Below, piece after piece: positions 46,894-56,177 of a DNA stretch of 64,000 nucleotides (position 1 is the stretch's first letter; every line of letters begins with the position of its first letter). A program made the position numbers and the translations under genes. The DNA comes from Enterococcus dispar ATCC 51266 (GTDB taxonomy: Bacteria > Bacillota > Bacilli > Lactobacillales > Enterococcaceae): assembly GCF_000406945.1 (NCBI RefSeq), contig NZ_KE136354.1, positions 1,511,207 through 1,575,206 on the forward strand, written 5' to 3'. The notes under the pieces are model-generated. The model saw only the letters and a program-made list of their open reading frames with translations. It was not told where the DNA came from and ran no database searches.

Positions 46894-48156
46894 TTATTTT
46901 TTATCTGAATAAAAAACAGCATTAACAGCATTTGCTACCGCAATTTTTACATGCTCATAGGTTAGACCACCTTGTACATACAATGAAAACGGTTCCCGTA
47001 ATGGGCCATCGGCACTTAATTCAATACTTGCCCCTTGAACAAAAGTCCCAGCCGCCATAATAATATCATCTTCATACCCTGGCATATAAGCCGGTACCGG
47101 CGCAACAAACGCATCTACAGGTGAAAAACGTTGAATTGCTTGTGCAAATGTAATCATTGCTTCTTTTTCTTCCAGTTCAACTAACTGGATTAAATCGGTT
47201 CTCGGATCATTCCATTTAGGTGTGGAGTCGATGTTATACTCGGCTAATAAAGCAGAAGTAAACACTGCACCCTGGATTGCTTGACTTACAACATGCGGTG
47301 CTAAGAAAAAGCCTTGTAACATATCATAAACATTTCCCAACATCGCTCCGCCCTCTGCTCCGACACCAGGAGTTGTAAGACGATAAGCACATTTTTCAAT
47401 TAAATCTTTCTTTCCCACAAGATAACCGCCTGTTTTGGCAATTCCACCACCAGGATTTTTGATCAATGAACCTGCCATTAAATCTGCACCTACTTGCGTG
47501 GGTTCCATTAATTCAGCAAATTCACCATAACAATTATCGACAAAAATCGTCACATCCGGCGCTACTGTTTTAACAAAATCACACATTTCCTTAATTTTGG
47601 CAATCGTAAATGAAGGCCGACTAGCATAGCCGCGAGAACGCTGGATTGCCACCACTTTTGTTTTTTCACTGATTTTATTTTTAACCGAATCAAAGTCTAC
47701 TTCACCAATAGCGGTTAAATCGGCTTGCTCATAGGCAATATTGTATTCTTTCATAGAGCCAATGCCATTACCTGCTAAACCGATAACTTCCAGTAATGTA
47801 TCATAAGGCGTCCCAGTAATATAAAGCAACTCATCTCCTGGTCGCAATACGCCAAATAACGCAGTAGCAATTGCATGAGTTCCCGAAACAATTTGAGGAC
47901 GCACAAGGGCAGCCTCGGTTCCAAACGTTTCCGCATAAACTGCCTCTAATGCGTCTCGCCCCATATCATCATTACCATATCCTGTTGAAGGTAAAAAATG
48001 CGTTTCAGAAATATGCTGATTTGCAAAAGCCCGTAAAACTTTATTTTGATTATTTAAAGCAATTTGACGCAACTCTTCTAAGCGCGGAGCAATTTTTTGA
48101 TCCACTCTTTCAATTGCTGCCACCAGCGTTGAATCAAATTCATCTGTCCAATTCAT
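46894..48156 (-). CDS. PLP-dependent enzyme of the YnbB / methionine gamma-lyase-like family
   Basis: A 420-residue fold-type I PLP enzyme. The PLP lysine is in MAGSLIKNPGGGIAKTGGYLVG, with SGTHAIATALFGVLRPGDELLYITGTPYDTL for cofactor phosphate and VDNCYGEF for the pyridine-nitrogen Asp. This YnbB group, once called aluminium resistance protein, is regularly found between hflX and glnR in Firmicutes, as here. The reaction is unknown; C-S lyase activity is assumed from the family. The start overlaps the hflX stop by 17 bp. Confidence 0.88.
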   Translation of the reverse strand: MNWTDEFDSTLVAAIERVDQKIAPRLEELRQIALNNQNKVLRAFANQHISETHFLPSTGYGNDDMGRDALEAVYAETFGTEAALVRPQIVSGTHAIATALFGVLRPGDELLYITGTPYDTLLEVIGLAGNGIGSMKEYNIAYEQADLTAIGEVDFDSVKNKISEKTKVVAIQRSRGYASRPSFTIAKIKEMCDFVKTVAPDVTIFVDNCYGEFAELMEPTQVGADLMAGSLIKNPGGGIAKTGGYLVGKKDLIEKCAYRLTTPGVGAEGGAMLGNVYDMLQGFFLAPHVVSQAIQGAVFTSALLAEYNIDSTPKWNDPRTDLIQLVELEEKEAMITFAQAIQRFSPVDAFVAPVPAYMPGYEDDIIMAAGTFVQGASIELSADGPLREPFSLYVQGGLTYEHVKIAVANAVNAVFYSDKK

Positions 48157-49384
48157 CTTCCATTCTCCTTATAATTGCAGTTTCTGGCAGGGAAAAACCT
48201 TTCACCAAATAATTTTCTGAAGCCGGTAAAAACTCTTCATGAACAAGTAGAGTTTCGCTTTTTAGCTGTGCCAGCAATTTCCCTTCATTTTGTGCTAAAT
48301 AAACAGTATAAGGTTCCAAATTCTCCATTAATTGTAACCGAACTGCAGTCGTTAATTCTTCTTTACTACGACTGCTTTTAGCAGAAATTAAAACATTGGG
48401 AAAAAGTGTGGGCACAAAATGAGCAGTATCAATTTTATCCGCTTTATTATAAACCGTTAAAATCGGTGTTTTATCAAAGTCCAAGTCCTTGATTAAATCC
48501 AATACTGTTTGTTCTTGTTGACTGCGGTCTGGCGAACTGGCATCGACCACATGCAACAATAGATCCATATCACGGCTTTCTTCTAAAGTAGAATGAAATG
48601 CATCAATCAACTGCGTAGGCAAATCTTGAATAAAACCTACTGTATCTGTCAACGTTACTTCAAATCCTTCTGGTAACTTCCAACGTTTGGTTAAGGGATC
48701 TAATGTTGCAAAAAGCTCATCTTGTTCATAGGTTTTTGCTTCGGTTAAGACATTCATAATCGTCGACTTCCCTGCATTGGTATAACCAATCAAGCCAATT
48801 TGGAAACGATTATTTTTTCTTCTTTGGCGCGTCCGTTCACGGTGAGCAGCCACCTCTTTTAATTCCCGTTTTATGGCTGTAATCTTGTTACGAATATGGC
48901 GGCGATCCGTTTCTAGTTTTGTTTCACCTGGGCCTCTGGTACCAATTCCTCCACCTAAACGAGATAAATATTTTCCTTGGCCTACTAGACGAGGTAATAA
49001 ATATTCTAGTTGGGCTAATTCAACTTGTAGCTTCCCTTCTTTTGATCGGGCGCGCAAGGCAAAAATGTCTAAAATAAGTTGGACGCGATCAATAACCGGT
49101 ACTACAATAAAATCGGCAATTGTTTGACTTTGCCGCGGCGTCAGCTCATGATTAAAAATTACGAGATCGGCTTCATAGCTTTCAACTAGATTTTTTAATT
49201 CCGTTAGTTTTCCTTTACCTATAATCGTTTGACGATCCACTTGAGGACGTTTTTGAACCAAAGAAAAACAAACTTCCCCTTTAGCTGTCTTCGTCAATCC
49301 TTTTAACTCTTGCATGGATTCTCCAAAGTTCTTCCAAGTTTCTTCGGTTTCTACCCCAACTAAAATAACTTTCTCCTGTTCCAT
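48140..49384 (-). CDS. hflX: Ribosome-associated GTPase HflX
   Basis: About 414 residues. An N-terminal glycine-rich nucleotide-binding domain (VDRQTIIGKGKLTELKNLVESYEADLVIFNHELTPRQ), a coiled-coil linker with GGGIGTRGPGETKLE, and a GTPase domain with G1 GYTNAGKST, G3 DTVGFI and G4 NKAD. HflX splits stalled or heat-damaged 70S ribosomes. ATG 49384 is chosen because GGAGG lies just upstream; an earlier ATG at 49429 lies inside miaA without a site. It overlaps the YnbB-like gene. Confidence 0.94.
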   Translation of the reverse strand: MEQEKVILVGVETEETWKNFGESMQELKGLTKTAKGEVCFSLVQKRPQVDRQTIIGKGKLTELKNLVESYEADLVIFNHELTPRQSQTIADFIVVPVIDRVQLILDIFALRARSKEGKLQVELAQLEYLLPRLVGQGKYLSRLGGGIGTRGPGETKLETDRRHIRNKITAIKRELKEVAAHRERTRQRRKNNRFQIGLIGYTNAGKSTIMNVLTEAKTYEQDELFATLDPLTKRWKLPEGFEVTLTDTVGFIQDLPTQLIDAFHSTLEESRDMDLLLHVVDASSPDRSQQEQTVLDLIKDLDFDKTPILTVYNKADKIDTAHFVPTLFPNVLISAKSSRSKEELTTAVRLQLMENLEPYTVYLAQNEGKLLAQLKSETLLVHEEFLPASENYLVKGFSLPETAIIRRMEDELDR

Positions 49385-49385
49385 A

Positions 49386-50309
49386 CTATTCCTCCAGCCA
49401 TAACTGTATTTTTTGCTGTAAGTTTTCAATTTCTTCTGGTTGTGTAATCAAATCCACCCAAGTCCTCACCGTCATTCGATTGCGAAACCAAGTTAATTGG
49501 CGTTTTGCATAACGTCTTGAATCAAGTTTGATGTTTTCTTTTACTTCTTCAAGGCTTATTTGACCTTTGAAATAAGGAAAAAATTCACGATAACCGATTC
49601 CTTTTGCCGCTTGAACGTCCTCATAATTTTGTAACAGAGTGGCTTCTTCTAGGAGTCCTGTGGCAAACATCTGCTCTACCCGCTGGTTAATCCTTTCATA
49701 TAGCACTTCCCGTTCTGTCGTCAAAGCGATTAAAAAATCATCGTAAATTTTTTGCGGTTTTTCTTTTGGTTGGGCGATACTATGTCCAGTCAAGTCAAAG
49801 ACCTCTAGTGCTCGAATCACTTTACGCTCATTATTAAAATGAATTTTTTCACTCGCTAGTGGATCTTTTTGGGCCAAAACTTGCCACAATGCTTCTTTAC
49901 CATATTGAGCCGCGTATTCAGTGTACTTTTGGCGTAAATTTTCTCCTTCTTGACCAAAACTTTCTGGGGCTCCTAATTTGTAATCGTAAAGAAGCGCCTG
50001 AATATATAATCCCGTCCCGCCTACCACAATTGGCAGCTTTCCTCTGGCAGTAATATCCACGATTTTATCCCGTGCTTCTTTTTGAAAATCAGCAGCAGAA
50101 TAGTTTTCACTAAAATTACGAATATCAATTAAATAATGTGGGACAGCTTGCGCTTCTTCTTTCGTGACTTTGGCTGTGCCGATATCCAATTGACGATAGA
50201 CTTGCAAAGAATCACCACTGATAATTTCACCGTCAAATTTTTGAGCCAATTGAATACTCAACGCGGTTTTCCCGACTCCTGTAGGTCCTGCGATCACTAA
50301 TACTTTCAT
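49386..50309 (-). CDS. miaA: tRNA dimethylallyltransferase
   Basis: About 307 residues. It adds a dimethylallyl group to A37 of tRNAs reading UNN codons. The P-loop is VIAGPTGVGKTALSIQLA, followed by GDSLQVYRQLDIGTAK, DIRNFSENYSAADFQ and PIVVGGTGLYIQALLY; the zinc-finger-like extension of eukaryotic enzymes is absent. ATG 50309 has GAGG 7 nt upstream; ATG 50321, which overlaps the glpQ stop, is an alternative. It is in one run with hflX. Confidence 0.94.
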   Translation of the reverse strand: MKVLVIAGPTGVGKTALSIQLAQKFDGEIISGDSLQVYRQLDIGTAKVTKEEAQAVPHYLIDIRNFSENYSAADFQKEARDKIVDITARGKLPIVVGGTGLYIQALLYDYKLGAPESFGQEGENLRQKYTEYAAQYGKEALWQVLAQKDPLASEKIHFNNERKVIRALEVFDLTGHSIAQPKEKPQKIYDDFLIALTTEREVLYERINQRVEQMFATGLLEEATLLQNYEDVQAAKGIGYREFFPYFKGQISLEEVKENIKLDSRRYAKRQLTWFRNRMTVRTWVDLITQPEEIENLQQKIQLWLEE

Positions 50310-50317
50310 ACGCTTCC

Positions 50318-51061
50318 TCATTTACTCCGTTTTGCATTACGAATATATTGTTGTGCTTTTTCCGGGAAATTTGTAATAATTCCAGTGGTATTTAACGCCA
50401 CACATTTTTTCACTAACGCTTCTTCATCAATCGTCCATGGACGAATTGCTAAAGGTAAATCGGCCAAGCTGGCTTCATTTTTTAACACCCAATCCATTTT
50501 AGGGTGGATTCCTTCAATATAAGAACGATCCAGCGCTTCAATCACTTTTTTATTACTGGTACTTAAAATCAAGTCCAATTGTGTTTGTGGTTCCAATTTA
50601 TGGATAATATCTAATGATTTAATATTAAAACTGCAATACCAATGCGTAAAAGGCCACGCGCGACTAGTCATTAAGGTGGCAGTTTTCATTTCAATTTCAG
50701 GATAATGATAATGGTCGGTTTTTAATTCAATCGTCAAAACCCCACGGAAATTGCGCATAACTAATAAGTCTAATACTTCTTTTAAAGTTGGAACTTTAGT
50801 ATTTTGATACGCGGAAGAAAACCAACTACCCGCATTTAATTTTTTTATTTCCGCTAGTGTTTTTTCCCGAATTAACCCTTTACCATTGGTCGTACGTTCG
50901 ACATCTTCATCGTGCATTACAATCAAATGCCCATCTTTTGATAAATGGACATCCAATTCAATCACATCACTATCTACGCGAACTGCTTCGGCAAAAGAAG
51001 GCAGGGTATTTTCCGGCCGTGTACCACTGGCACCGCGATGGGCTACAATTTGTGTCATCAC
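50318..51061 (-). CDS. glpQ: Glycerophosphodiester phosphodiesterase
   Basis: A 247-residue cytoplasmic GDPD. It has the N-terminal AHRGASGTRPENTLPSF, then VIELDVHLSKDGHLIVMHDEDVERTTNGKG, the complete metal and catalytic signature (HR, E-x-D, H). The enzyme releases glycerol-3-phosphate from deacylated phospholipids or teichoic acid turnover. No signal peptide. It is the first gene of the glpQ-miaA-hflX-ynbB run; no obvious terminator separates these. Confidence 0.93.
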   Translation of the reverse strand: MMTQIVAHRGASGTRPENTLPSFAEAVRVDSDVIELDVHLSKDGHLIVMHDEDVERTTNGKGLIREKTLAEIKKLNAGSWFSSAYQNTKVPTLKEVLDLLVMRNFRGVLTIELKTDHYHYPEIEMKTATLMTSRAWPFTHWYCSFNIKSLDIIHKLEPQTQLDLILSTSNKKVIEALDRSYIEGIHPKMDWVLKNEASLADLPLAIRPWTIDEEALVKKCVALNTTGIITNFPEKAQQYIRNAKRSK

Positions 51062-51277
51062 GTCGCCTCCTTATCATTTTTTACTCACTACTAATTGTAC
51101 CACTTCTAAGCTATTTTATTAACTTTGCAAACTAGAATTTCTAAATCCAAAATCCCAGAGAAATGCCTTTAACAATCTGTTTTTTGATTAATTGGTTAAA
51201 AAAATTCTGTGTATAGATACTAAGCAGCTTAAACGCTCTGAAGAAAAAATCGGACAAAGTTCACTCTTTAAAACAAA

Positions 51278-51319
51278 AAAGATGAGAAAATGTCAACAAG
51301 TACATTTTCTCATCCTCTG
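51278..51319 (-). terminator. Terminator of the 51328 gene
   Basis: GATGAGAAAATGT (51282-51294) and ACATTTTCTCATC (51303-51315) form a 13-bp perfect stem followed by T6 on the minus strand. Confidence 0.85.
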
Positions 51320-51327
51320 AAATTTCA

Positions 51328-51843
51328 TTAAGCGCTAAAATAAGTTAGCGTATTGTCTGATAAGCGTTTTAACTCAGCTTTTCTTTCATTAATCAGTTGT
51401 GTTAAATCATCGGAAAAATGTTCCATAATGACCCGTCCGCCTTTATAGGCGTATCCTCCTACTTTTATCGTTTCATCGGGGGATAAAATGACTTTACGTT
51501 GCGCAATCTTTTTGAAAAATTCTTCTAAAATATAGTTCGGTAAATAAAAATTATTTTGTGCTGAAAAAGATTGCAGGTACGCATAATCGTCAATCGTAAT
51601 ATAACAATCATCAAAAGCGTCAAAGCTGACATACTCTTCCATCAAGACGCTACGCTTTTGCAAAATTTCATTGATTTTTTTATTTAACAGATTTAACGTT
51701 TCAATTTCTTTAACTTTAAGTTCTAAAGCGCGGCGCTTTTGTTCTTTTTTTTCATCGTAACGAATGCGTAAATTAAATGCAATCGTGACAATCAAAGCGC
51801 CGACAATAACACCCAAAAAACCAGCTACTGCTACTGCTATCAT
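51328..51843 (-). CDS. Conserved membrane protein of unknown function
   Basis: About 171 residues from ATG 51843, which has GGAGGA upstream. One N-terminal membrane helix (MIAVAVAGFLGVIVGALIVTIAFNL) is followed by a charged coiled coil (RYDEKKEQKRRALELKVKEIETLNLLNKKINEILQKR) and a folded cytoplasmic or surface domain with several aromatic residues (FDAFDDCYITIDDYAYLQSF). It has no recognised domain. It is monocistronic and divergent from clpP. A role in the membrane is all that can be said. Confidence 0.7.
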   Translation of the reverse strand: MIAVAVAGFLGVIVGALIVTIAFNLRIRYDEKKEQKRRALELKVKEIETLNLLNKKINEILQKRSVLMEEYVSFDAFDDCYITIDDYAYLQSFSAQNNFYLPNYILEEFFKKIAQRKVILSPDETIKVGGYAYKGGRVIMEHFSDDLTQLINERKAELKRLSDNTLTYFSA

Positions 51844-51995
51844 ATTTTTCCTCCTGCTTATCAATCTGCCTGTCTTTTATTTTAGCATAAATTGTCGACA
51901 ATTCGCATTTTTTAATCGCTTTTGCAACTGTAATTTTCCGTCTTATTTTGTCTTTGATTTTCTCTTCATTTTTTTTAATTCCACAGTGTTTTTCA

Positions 51996-52025
51996 TTTGA
52001 CCTATTTTGACCTATTCGTTATACT
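51996..52025 (+). promoter_or_regulatory. clpP promoter with CtsR box
   Basis: TTTGACC (51996-52002) and TTTGACC (52006-52012), 3 bp apart, form the tandem heptad of the CtsR operator. The first overlaps the -35 TTGACC, with a 17-bp spacer to TATACT (52020-52025). CtsR should repress clpP until heat stress. Confidence 0.88.
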
Positions 52026-52110
52026 TCTTTTTAGAGGTTATCGCTTAAATGTGCTAAACTTGAGACGTATAATATATCACGTCGATTTGATTAAAGGAGG
52101 ACTTTACATT

Positions 52111-52692
52111 ATGAATTTAATTCCAACAGTCATTGAACAATCATCCCGCGGCGAAAGAGCGTATGACATCTACTCACGTTTATTAAAAGATCGCATTATT
52201 ATGCTAAGCGGCCAAGTTACAGATGACTTAGCAAACTCAATCATCGCCCAATTACTATTCTTGGATGCACAAGATTCTGAAAAAGATATCTACGTATACA
52301 TCAATTCACCAGGTGGCAGCGTAACTGCCGGGATGGCAATTTACGATACAATGAACTTTGTTAAAGCAGATGTGCAAACAATTGTAATGGGAATGGCAGC
52401 TTCAATGGGTTCATTCTTATTAACAGCTGGTGCGAAAGGCAAACGTTTTGCATTGCCAAATGCTGAAATCATGATTCACCAACCATTAGGTGGTGCCCAA
52501 GGACAAGCAACTGAAATTGAAATTGCTGCCCGTCACATTTTACAAACTCGTGATCGCTTAAATCATATTTTGGCTGAACGTACGGGTCAACCACTAGAAG
52601 TTATTGAAAAAGATACTGATCGTGATAATTTCATGACTGCTGAAGAAGCAAAAGCTTATGGCTTAATCGATGAAATCATGGTCACAAAATAA
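52111..52692 (+). CDS. clpP: ATP-dependent Clp protease proteolytic subunit
   Basis: A 193-residue serine peptidase starting [25 protein letters not shown]. The catalytic triad has Ser98 in GMAASMGSF and His123 in [10 protein letters not shown], with Asp in the DRDNFM region. It forms the tetradecameric barrel that works with ClpC, ClpX or ClpE. The frame is open 38 codons further upstream, but the true start is 52111, preceded by AAAGGAGG. Upstream CtsR box and downstream terminator make it a single-gene unit. Confidence 0.97.
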   Translation: MNLIPTVIEQSSRGERAYDIYSRLLKDRIIMLSGQVTDDLANSIIAQLLFLDAQDSEKDIYVYINSPGGSVTAGMAIYDTMNFVKADVQTIVMGMAASMGSFLLTAGAKGKRFALPNAEIMIHQPLGGAQGQATEIEIAARHILQTRDRLNHILAERTGQPLEVIEKDTDRDNFMTAEEAKAYGLIDEIMVTK

Positions 52693-52699
52693 TTAACAC

Positions 52700-52737
52700 A
52701 AAAAAAGAATTGGGAAGTAATCCCAATTCTTTTTTAT
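52700..52737. terminator. Bidirectional terminator between clpP and the oxidoreductase gene
   Basis: AAGAATTGGGA and TCCCAATTCTT with A6 before and T6 after. It serves both converging genes and overlaps the stop of the minus-strand gene. Confidence 0.85.
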
Positions 52738-53669
52738 TTTGCAATGACAATTTTTCCTGCTGTCGGATGTCCAGCAATTTTTTCATGGGCTTCAATCACA
52801 CTACTTAATTGAAAAGGTAATATTTCTGCGATATTAATAACTAAATTACCCGCAGCATATGTTTGCAATAAATAATCAAAAGCCACATGATCCAAATAAT
52901 CTTTTTGAGGTGCAAAACCCAAATAGACTCCTTCTTTTCTTTTATCTTCAGAAGGTAAGTCATTTAACGCCACATAAGTACCACCAGGTTTTAAAATGGC
53001 TAATCCTGTCTCACTACTTTTACTGCCTTTTGTAGCATCAATCACGACATCAGCTTGTTCAAAAAATACATCCCCCGGATTTTCAGTATCATAAGGGACA
53101 AATTCATCAGCACCAAAAGCCCGCACTTTTTCTGCATTCTCTTTTCTGGCACTTGCCAAGATAAAATTACCATTTTGATGCAACAATTGTACTAATAAAG
53201 AACCAACTCCACCAGATGCACCTAACACCATTACTGTTTTTTTTGAATCGATTTTTAATAATTGAAACAATAAATTATAGGCTGTAATACCCGTTGTTAC
53301 CATTCCTGCTGCTTCAGCAAAACTCATTTGATCTGGAATTTTAGCTGCTTTTTTATTTGGCAACACAACTTCTTCCCCATATGTCCCGCTAATCGGATGA
53401 ATTACTACCCGATCTCCAACAGAAAAATCAGTTTCGTCTGCAAAAACTTCTGTCACAATACCGGCTGCATCATTTCCCAGTACATAAGGAAATGTCAAAC
53501 TGCGATTTTCTTGCTGTGCCCCACTGCGTAATGAAACATCATACGGATTAATCGCAAAAGCTTTTACTGCCACGCGAATATGACCAGCTGTAAGTTCTCT
53601 TGGATTGGCTGTAATAGTTTCAAATACATCCTGCGGCTCTCCATAACCTGTTATTGCAAAGCGCTCCAT
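52734..53669 (-). CDS. Zinc-independent MDR-family (quinone oxidoreductase-like) dehydrogenase
   Basis: About 311 residues. N-terminal GroES-like domain (HIRVAVKAFAINPYDVSLRSG; YVLGNDAAGIVTEV) and Rossmann domain with VLGASGGVGSLLVQLLHQNG. The zinc-binding Cys residues of alcohol dehydrogenases are absent, so it is a zinc-independent NADPH:quinone oxidoreductase or enoyl reductase type. The ATG at 53669 follows GGAGGG; a TTG codon before it is unlikely. Substrate unknown; reduction of quinones or reactive carbonyls is usual for the family. Confidence 0.88.
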   Translation of the reverse strand: MERFAITGYGEPQDVFETITANPRELTAGHIRVAVKAFAINPYDVSLRSGAQQENRSLTFPYVLGNDAAGIVTEVFADETDFSVGDRVVIHPISGTYGEEVVLPNKKAAKIPDQMSFAEAAGMVTTGITAYNLLFQLLKIDSKKTVMVLGASGGVGSLLVQLLHQNGNFILASARKENAEKVRAFGADEFVPYDTENPGDVFFEQADVVIDATKGSKSSETGLAILKPGGTYVALNDLPSEDKRKEGVYLGFAPQKDYLDHVAFDYLLQTYAAGNLVINIAEILPFQLSSVIEAHEKIAGHPTAGKIVIAK

Positions 53670-53716
53670 CAAAATCCCTCCTTATTTCTTTTCGTATATA
53701 AAGTGTAGCGAGGAAA

Positions 53717-53747
53717 CAAAAAAAGCGCAAAGATTTGCGCTTTTTAA
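53717..53747 (-). terminator. Terminator downstream of the gamma-carbonic anhydrase-like gene
   Basis: AAAGCGCAAA and TTTGCGCTTT flank a 2-nt gap, with A and T runs on both sides (53719-53745). Confidence 0.75.
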
Positions 53748-53820
53748 CCTTTCACAAGTGAGCCTCATATATTTAGAGCAACTACCTTTTTAACAAGCTG
53801 TCTTTTTTTCATTCTCTATT

Positions 53821-54309
53821 TCAATTTTTTATTTCGGAATACTTGCCTGCCATAAATTCTTTTCCTAATTGACAATAATGCTGAATATTGGCTTTGTTTT
53901 TAGCAATTTCTGCTGGTGTTAATTTGCGAATAACTTGTGCAGGACGTCCAAATGCTAAGACATTAGGCGGAATAATTGTTCCTTGGGTCACAAGGGAACC
54001 TGCACCAATGAAACTATTTTCCCCAATTACTGCATGATTTAAAATAATGGAACTCATTCCAATTAATGCACCTTGTTCCACTTTGCAACCATGTAACATA
54101 CATTGGTGTCCCACTGTTACATCATTAGCAATTTCCGTTGGGGCATCATGGTCGACATGAATAATCGTTCCATCTTGAATATTCGTGCGGGCGCCAATTT
54201 TCACAAAATTACTGTCGCCGCGAATAACGCTGTTAAACCAGATCGTAGCCTCTTTTCCTAAAGTCACATTCCCTAATACAACAGCATTTTTAGCGATAAA
54301 ATTTTCCAT
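53821..54309 (-). CDS. Gamma-carbonic anhydrase-like hexapeptide protein
   Basis: A 162-residue left-handed beta-helix protein with hexapeptide repeats (AVVLGNVTLGKEATIWFNSVIRGD...). Three His typical of metal sites are present: IIHVDHD, VTVGHQCMLHGC. It matches the YrdA/PaaY group of gamma-class carbonic anhydrase homologues, homotrimeric and cytoplasmic. Activity as carbonic anhydrase is not assured in this group. It is followed by its own terminator and lies downstream of the ABC exporter pair. Confidence 0.88.
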   Translation of the reverse strand: MENFIAKNAVVLGNVTLGKEATIWFNSVIRGDSNFVKIGARTNIQDGTIIHVDHDAPTEIANDVTVGHQCMLHGCKVEQGALIGMSSIILNHAVIGENSFIGAGSLVTQGTIIPPNVLAFGRPAQVIRKLTPAEIAKNKANIQHYCQLGKEFMAGKYSEIKN

Positions 54310-54378
54310 CTTTAAGCCTCATCTTTTCTTAAAATTCCTCTTTTATTATCGTCATTATAACACACCAAGAAGAGCTAA

Positions 54379-54409
54379 AAAAAAGGAGCGCTGCTTTAGC
54401 GCTCCTGCA
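54379..54409 (-). terminator. Terminator of the ABC exporter operon
   Basis: AGGAGCGCT (54384-54392) and AGCGCTCCT (54398-54406) pair, followed by T8 on the minus strand. Confidence 0.82.
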
Positions 54410-54413
54410 TCGT

Positions 54414-56177
54414 TTAATCGTAATCGCCCTCTTCGGCAAATTGACTTTGATAAAGTTTACTGTAAAAGCCACCTTCAGCCAGTAAGCTTTCATGAGTTCC
54501 TTTTTCAATAATGGATCCTTGATTCATCACCAAGATCAAATCCGCTTCACGAATGGTCGATAGTCGGTGAGCAATGACAAAACTTGTGCGTCCTTCCATC
54601 ACTTTGTCCATTGCTTTTTGAATTAATGCTTCCAAGCGGGTATCGACTGAGCTAGTTGCTTCATCCAAAATCAAAATTTTAGGATCTGAAATAACTGCGC
54701 GGGCAATCGTTAACAATTGCTTTTGTCCTAAAGAAACGTTATTACCTTCAGCATTAATCATCATTTCATAACCATCTGGCATCGTTCGGATAAAATGATC
54801 GACATTTGCCGTTTTGGCAGCATCTACCACTTCATAGTCTGTCGCATCTAACTTGCCAAAGCGGATATTTTCACCAATGGTGCCTTCATATAACCAGGCA
54901 TCTTGCAATACCATGCCAAAAACCGATCGGACCTCACTACGTTTCATTTTTTTTGTATCAATACCGTCGATTTTAATCGCCCCAGCATTCACATCGTAAA
55001 ATCGCATCAACAAGTTAATTAAAGTGGTTTTACCAGCGCCAGTTGGCCCCACAATTGCTACCGTTTGACCTGCTTTGACACTAAAGTTCAAATCTTTAAT
55101 TAATGGTTTGTCTGGTGTATAGCTAAAAGAAACCTGTTCGAAATCAACGTCTCCAGAAACAACTGTTGGCAGTGCTATATCAGTTTCATTTAAAACTTCT
55201 TCTGCTTCATCTAAGATTTCAAAGACCCGTCTCGAGGCTGCCGAGGCACTTTGTAAGACGGAAGAAAGTTGAGTAATATTTCCTAAAGGCTGACTAATTT
55301 GCCAAATATATTGAATGAACGCTTGTAATTGACCCACTACAATGACGCCGCCAATCACATAGTAACTTCCAAGAACTGCCATTACGATATACGTAATATA
55401 GGCTGTTAAAGATACCAAAGGCATCATTAAACCAGAGATAAAAGTGGCGCGAAAACCATAATGTTTCAATTTGTGGTTAACATTTTTAAAACCTTCTACT
55501 GTTTGCGCTTCCCGCCCATATACTTTTAAGACACTAAAGCCTGTCATATTTTCTTGAACGTAACCATTTAATTCTCCTAATGCATTTTGCATTCCTTGAA
55601 AATATTTTTGCGAGATTTTCACAATTCCTCGGGAAATGAGGAAAGAAGCCGGAATCATAATGATAGATAATAACGCCATATAAATATTAATATAAAACAT
55701 CATTGCCAGTGCCATGATAATTCCTAATACCGCATTTACAATTCCAATTAAAGCTTGTTGCATTGCACCACTCACGGCATCCACATCATTGGTTACCCGG
55801 GATAAAATATTTCCCTGTTGATTTTTATCAAAATAAGAAACAGGCAGACGATTGATTTTTTCATCAATATCTTGGCGCAAATCATACATTGCACTTTGTA
55901 CGACATTCGTAATTAAAAGGCCAGAACACAATTGTGCCACACAATACCCGACACCAACCGCAGTAATCCAAACTAAACACTTTAAGACATAGTCAAAATT
56001 AATTTTTTCTCCGTTGGCAATATTTTTAGCCACTTCGGTTGTAGGTAATCCTGCCACATAAGGCATCGCAGCATTTAATGCCACGGTTAAAACAACAAAA
56101 AATAAAACGAGAAAGACTGTAACCTTATATGGGTTCAAATAGCGTGCTAAACGTTTTAAAGAAGAGAATGATTTCAT
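54414..56177 (-). CDS. Heterodimeric ABC exporter, subunit with consensus ATPase site
   Basis: A 587-residue half-transporter: six-helix domain (~20-320), then ATPase with Walker A IVGPTGAGKTT, Walker B ILILDEATSSVDTR with catalytic Glu, and a deviant signature NVSLGQKQLLT. The features complement the partner encoded upstream with a 4-bp overlap (ATGA). The pair is related to LmrCD/EfrCD/BmrCD multidrug exporters. The operon is preceded by a leader ORF and terminator (57904-58041), the layout known for bmrCD in Bacillus, which fits antibiotic-induced attenuation. Confidence 0.9.
   Translation of the reverse strand: MKSFSSLKRLARYLNPYKVTVFLVLFFVVLTVALNAAMPYVAGLPTTEVAKNIANGEKINFDYVLKCLVWITAVGVGYCVAQLCSGLLITNVVQSAMYDLRQDIDEKINRLPVSYFDKNQQGNILSRVTNDVDAVSGAMQQALIGIVNAVLGIIMALAMMFYINIYMALLSIIMIPASFLISRGIVKISQKYFQGMQNALGELNGYVQENMTGFSVLKVYGREAQTVEGFKNVNHKLKHYGFRATFISGLMMPLVSLTAYITYIVMAVLGSYYVIGGVIVVGQLQAFIQYIWQISQPLGNITQLSSVLQSASAASRRVFEILDEAEEVLNETDIALPTVVSGDVDFEQVSFSYTPDKPLIKDLNFSVKAGQTVAIVGPTGAGKTTLINLLMRFYDVNAGAIKIDGIDTKKMKRSEVRSVFGMVLQDAWLYEGTIGENIRFGKLDATDYEVVDAAKTANVDHFIRTMPDGYEMMINAEGNNVSLGQKQLLTIARAVISDPKILILDEATSSVDTRLEALIQKAMDKVMEGRTSFVIAHRLSTIREADLILVMNQGSIIEKGTHESLLAEGGFYSKLYQSQFAEEGDYD

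Noticed and set aside
51997-52110. N-terminal extension of clpP
   Set aside because: The frame is open, but this stretch is the CtsR operator and promoter, and the ribosome site AAAGGAGG precedes 52111.
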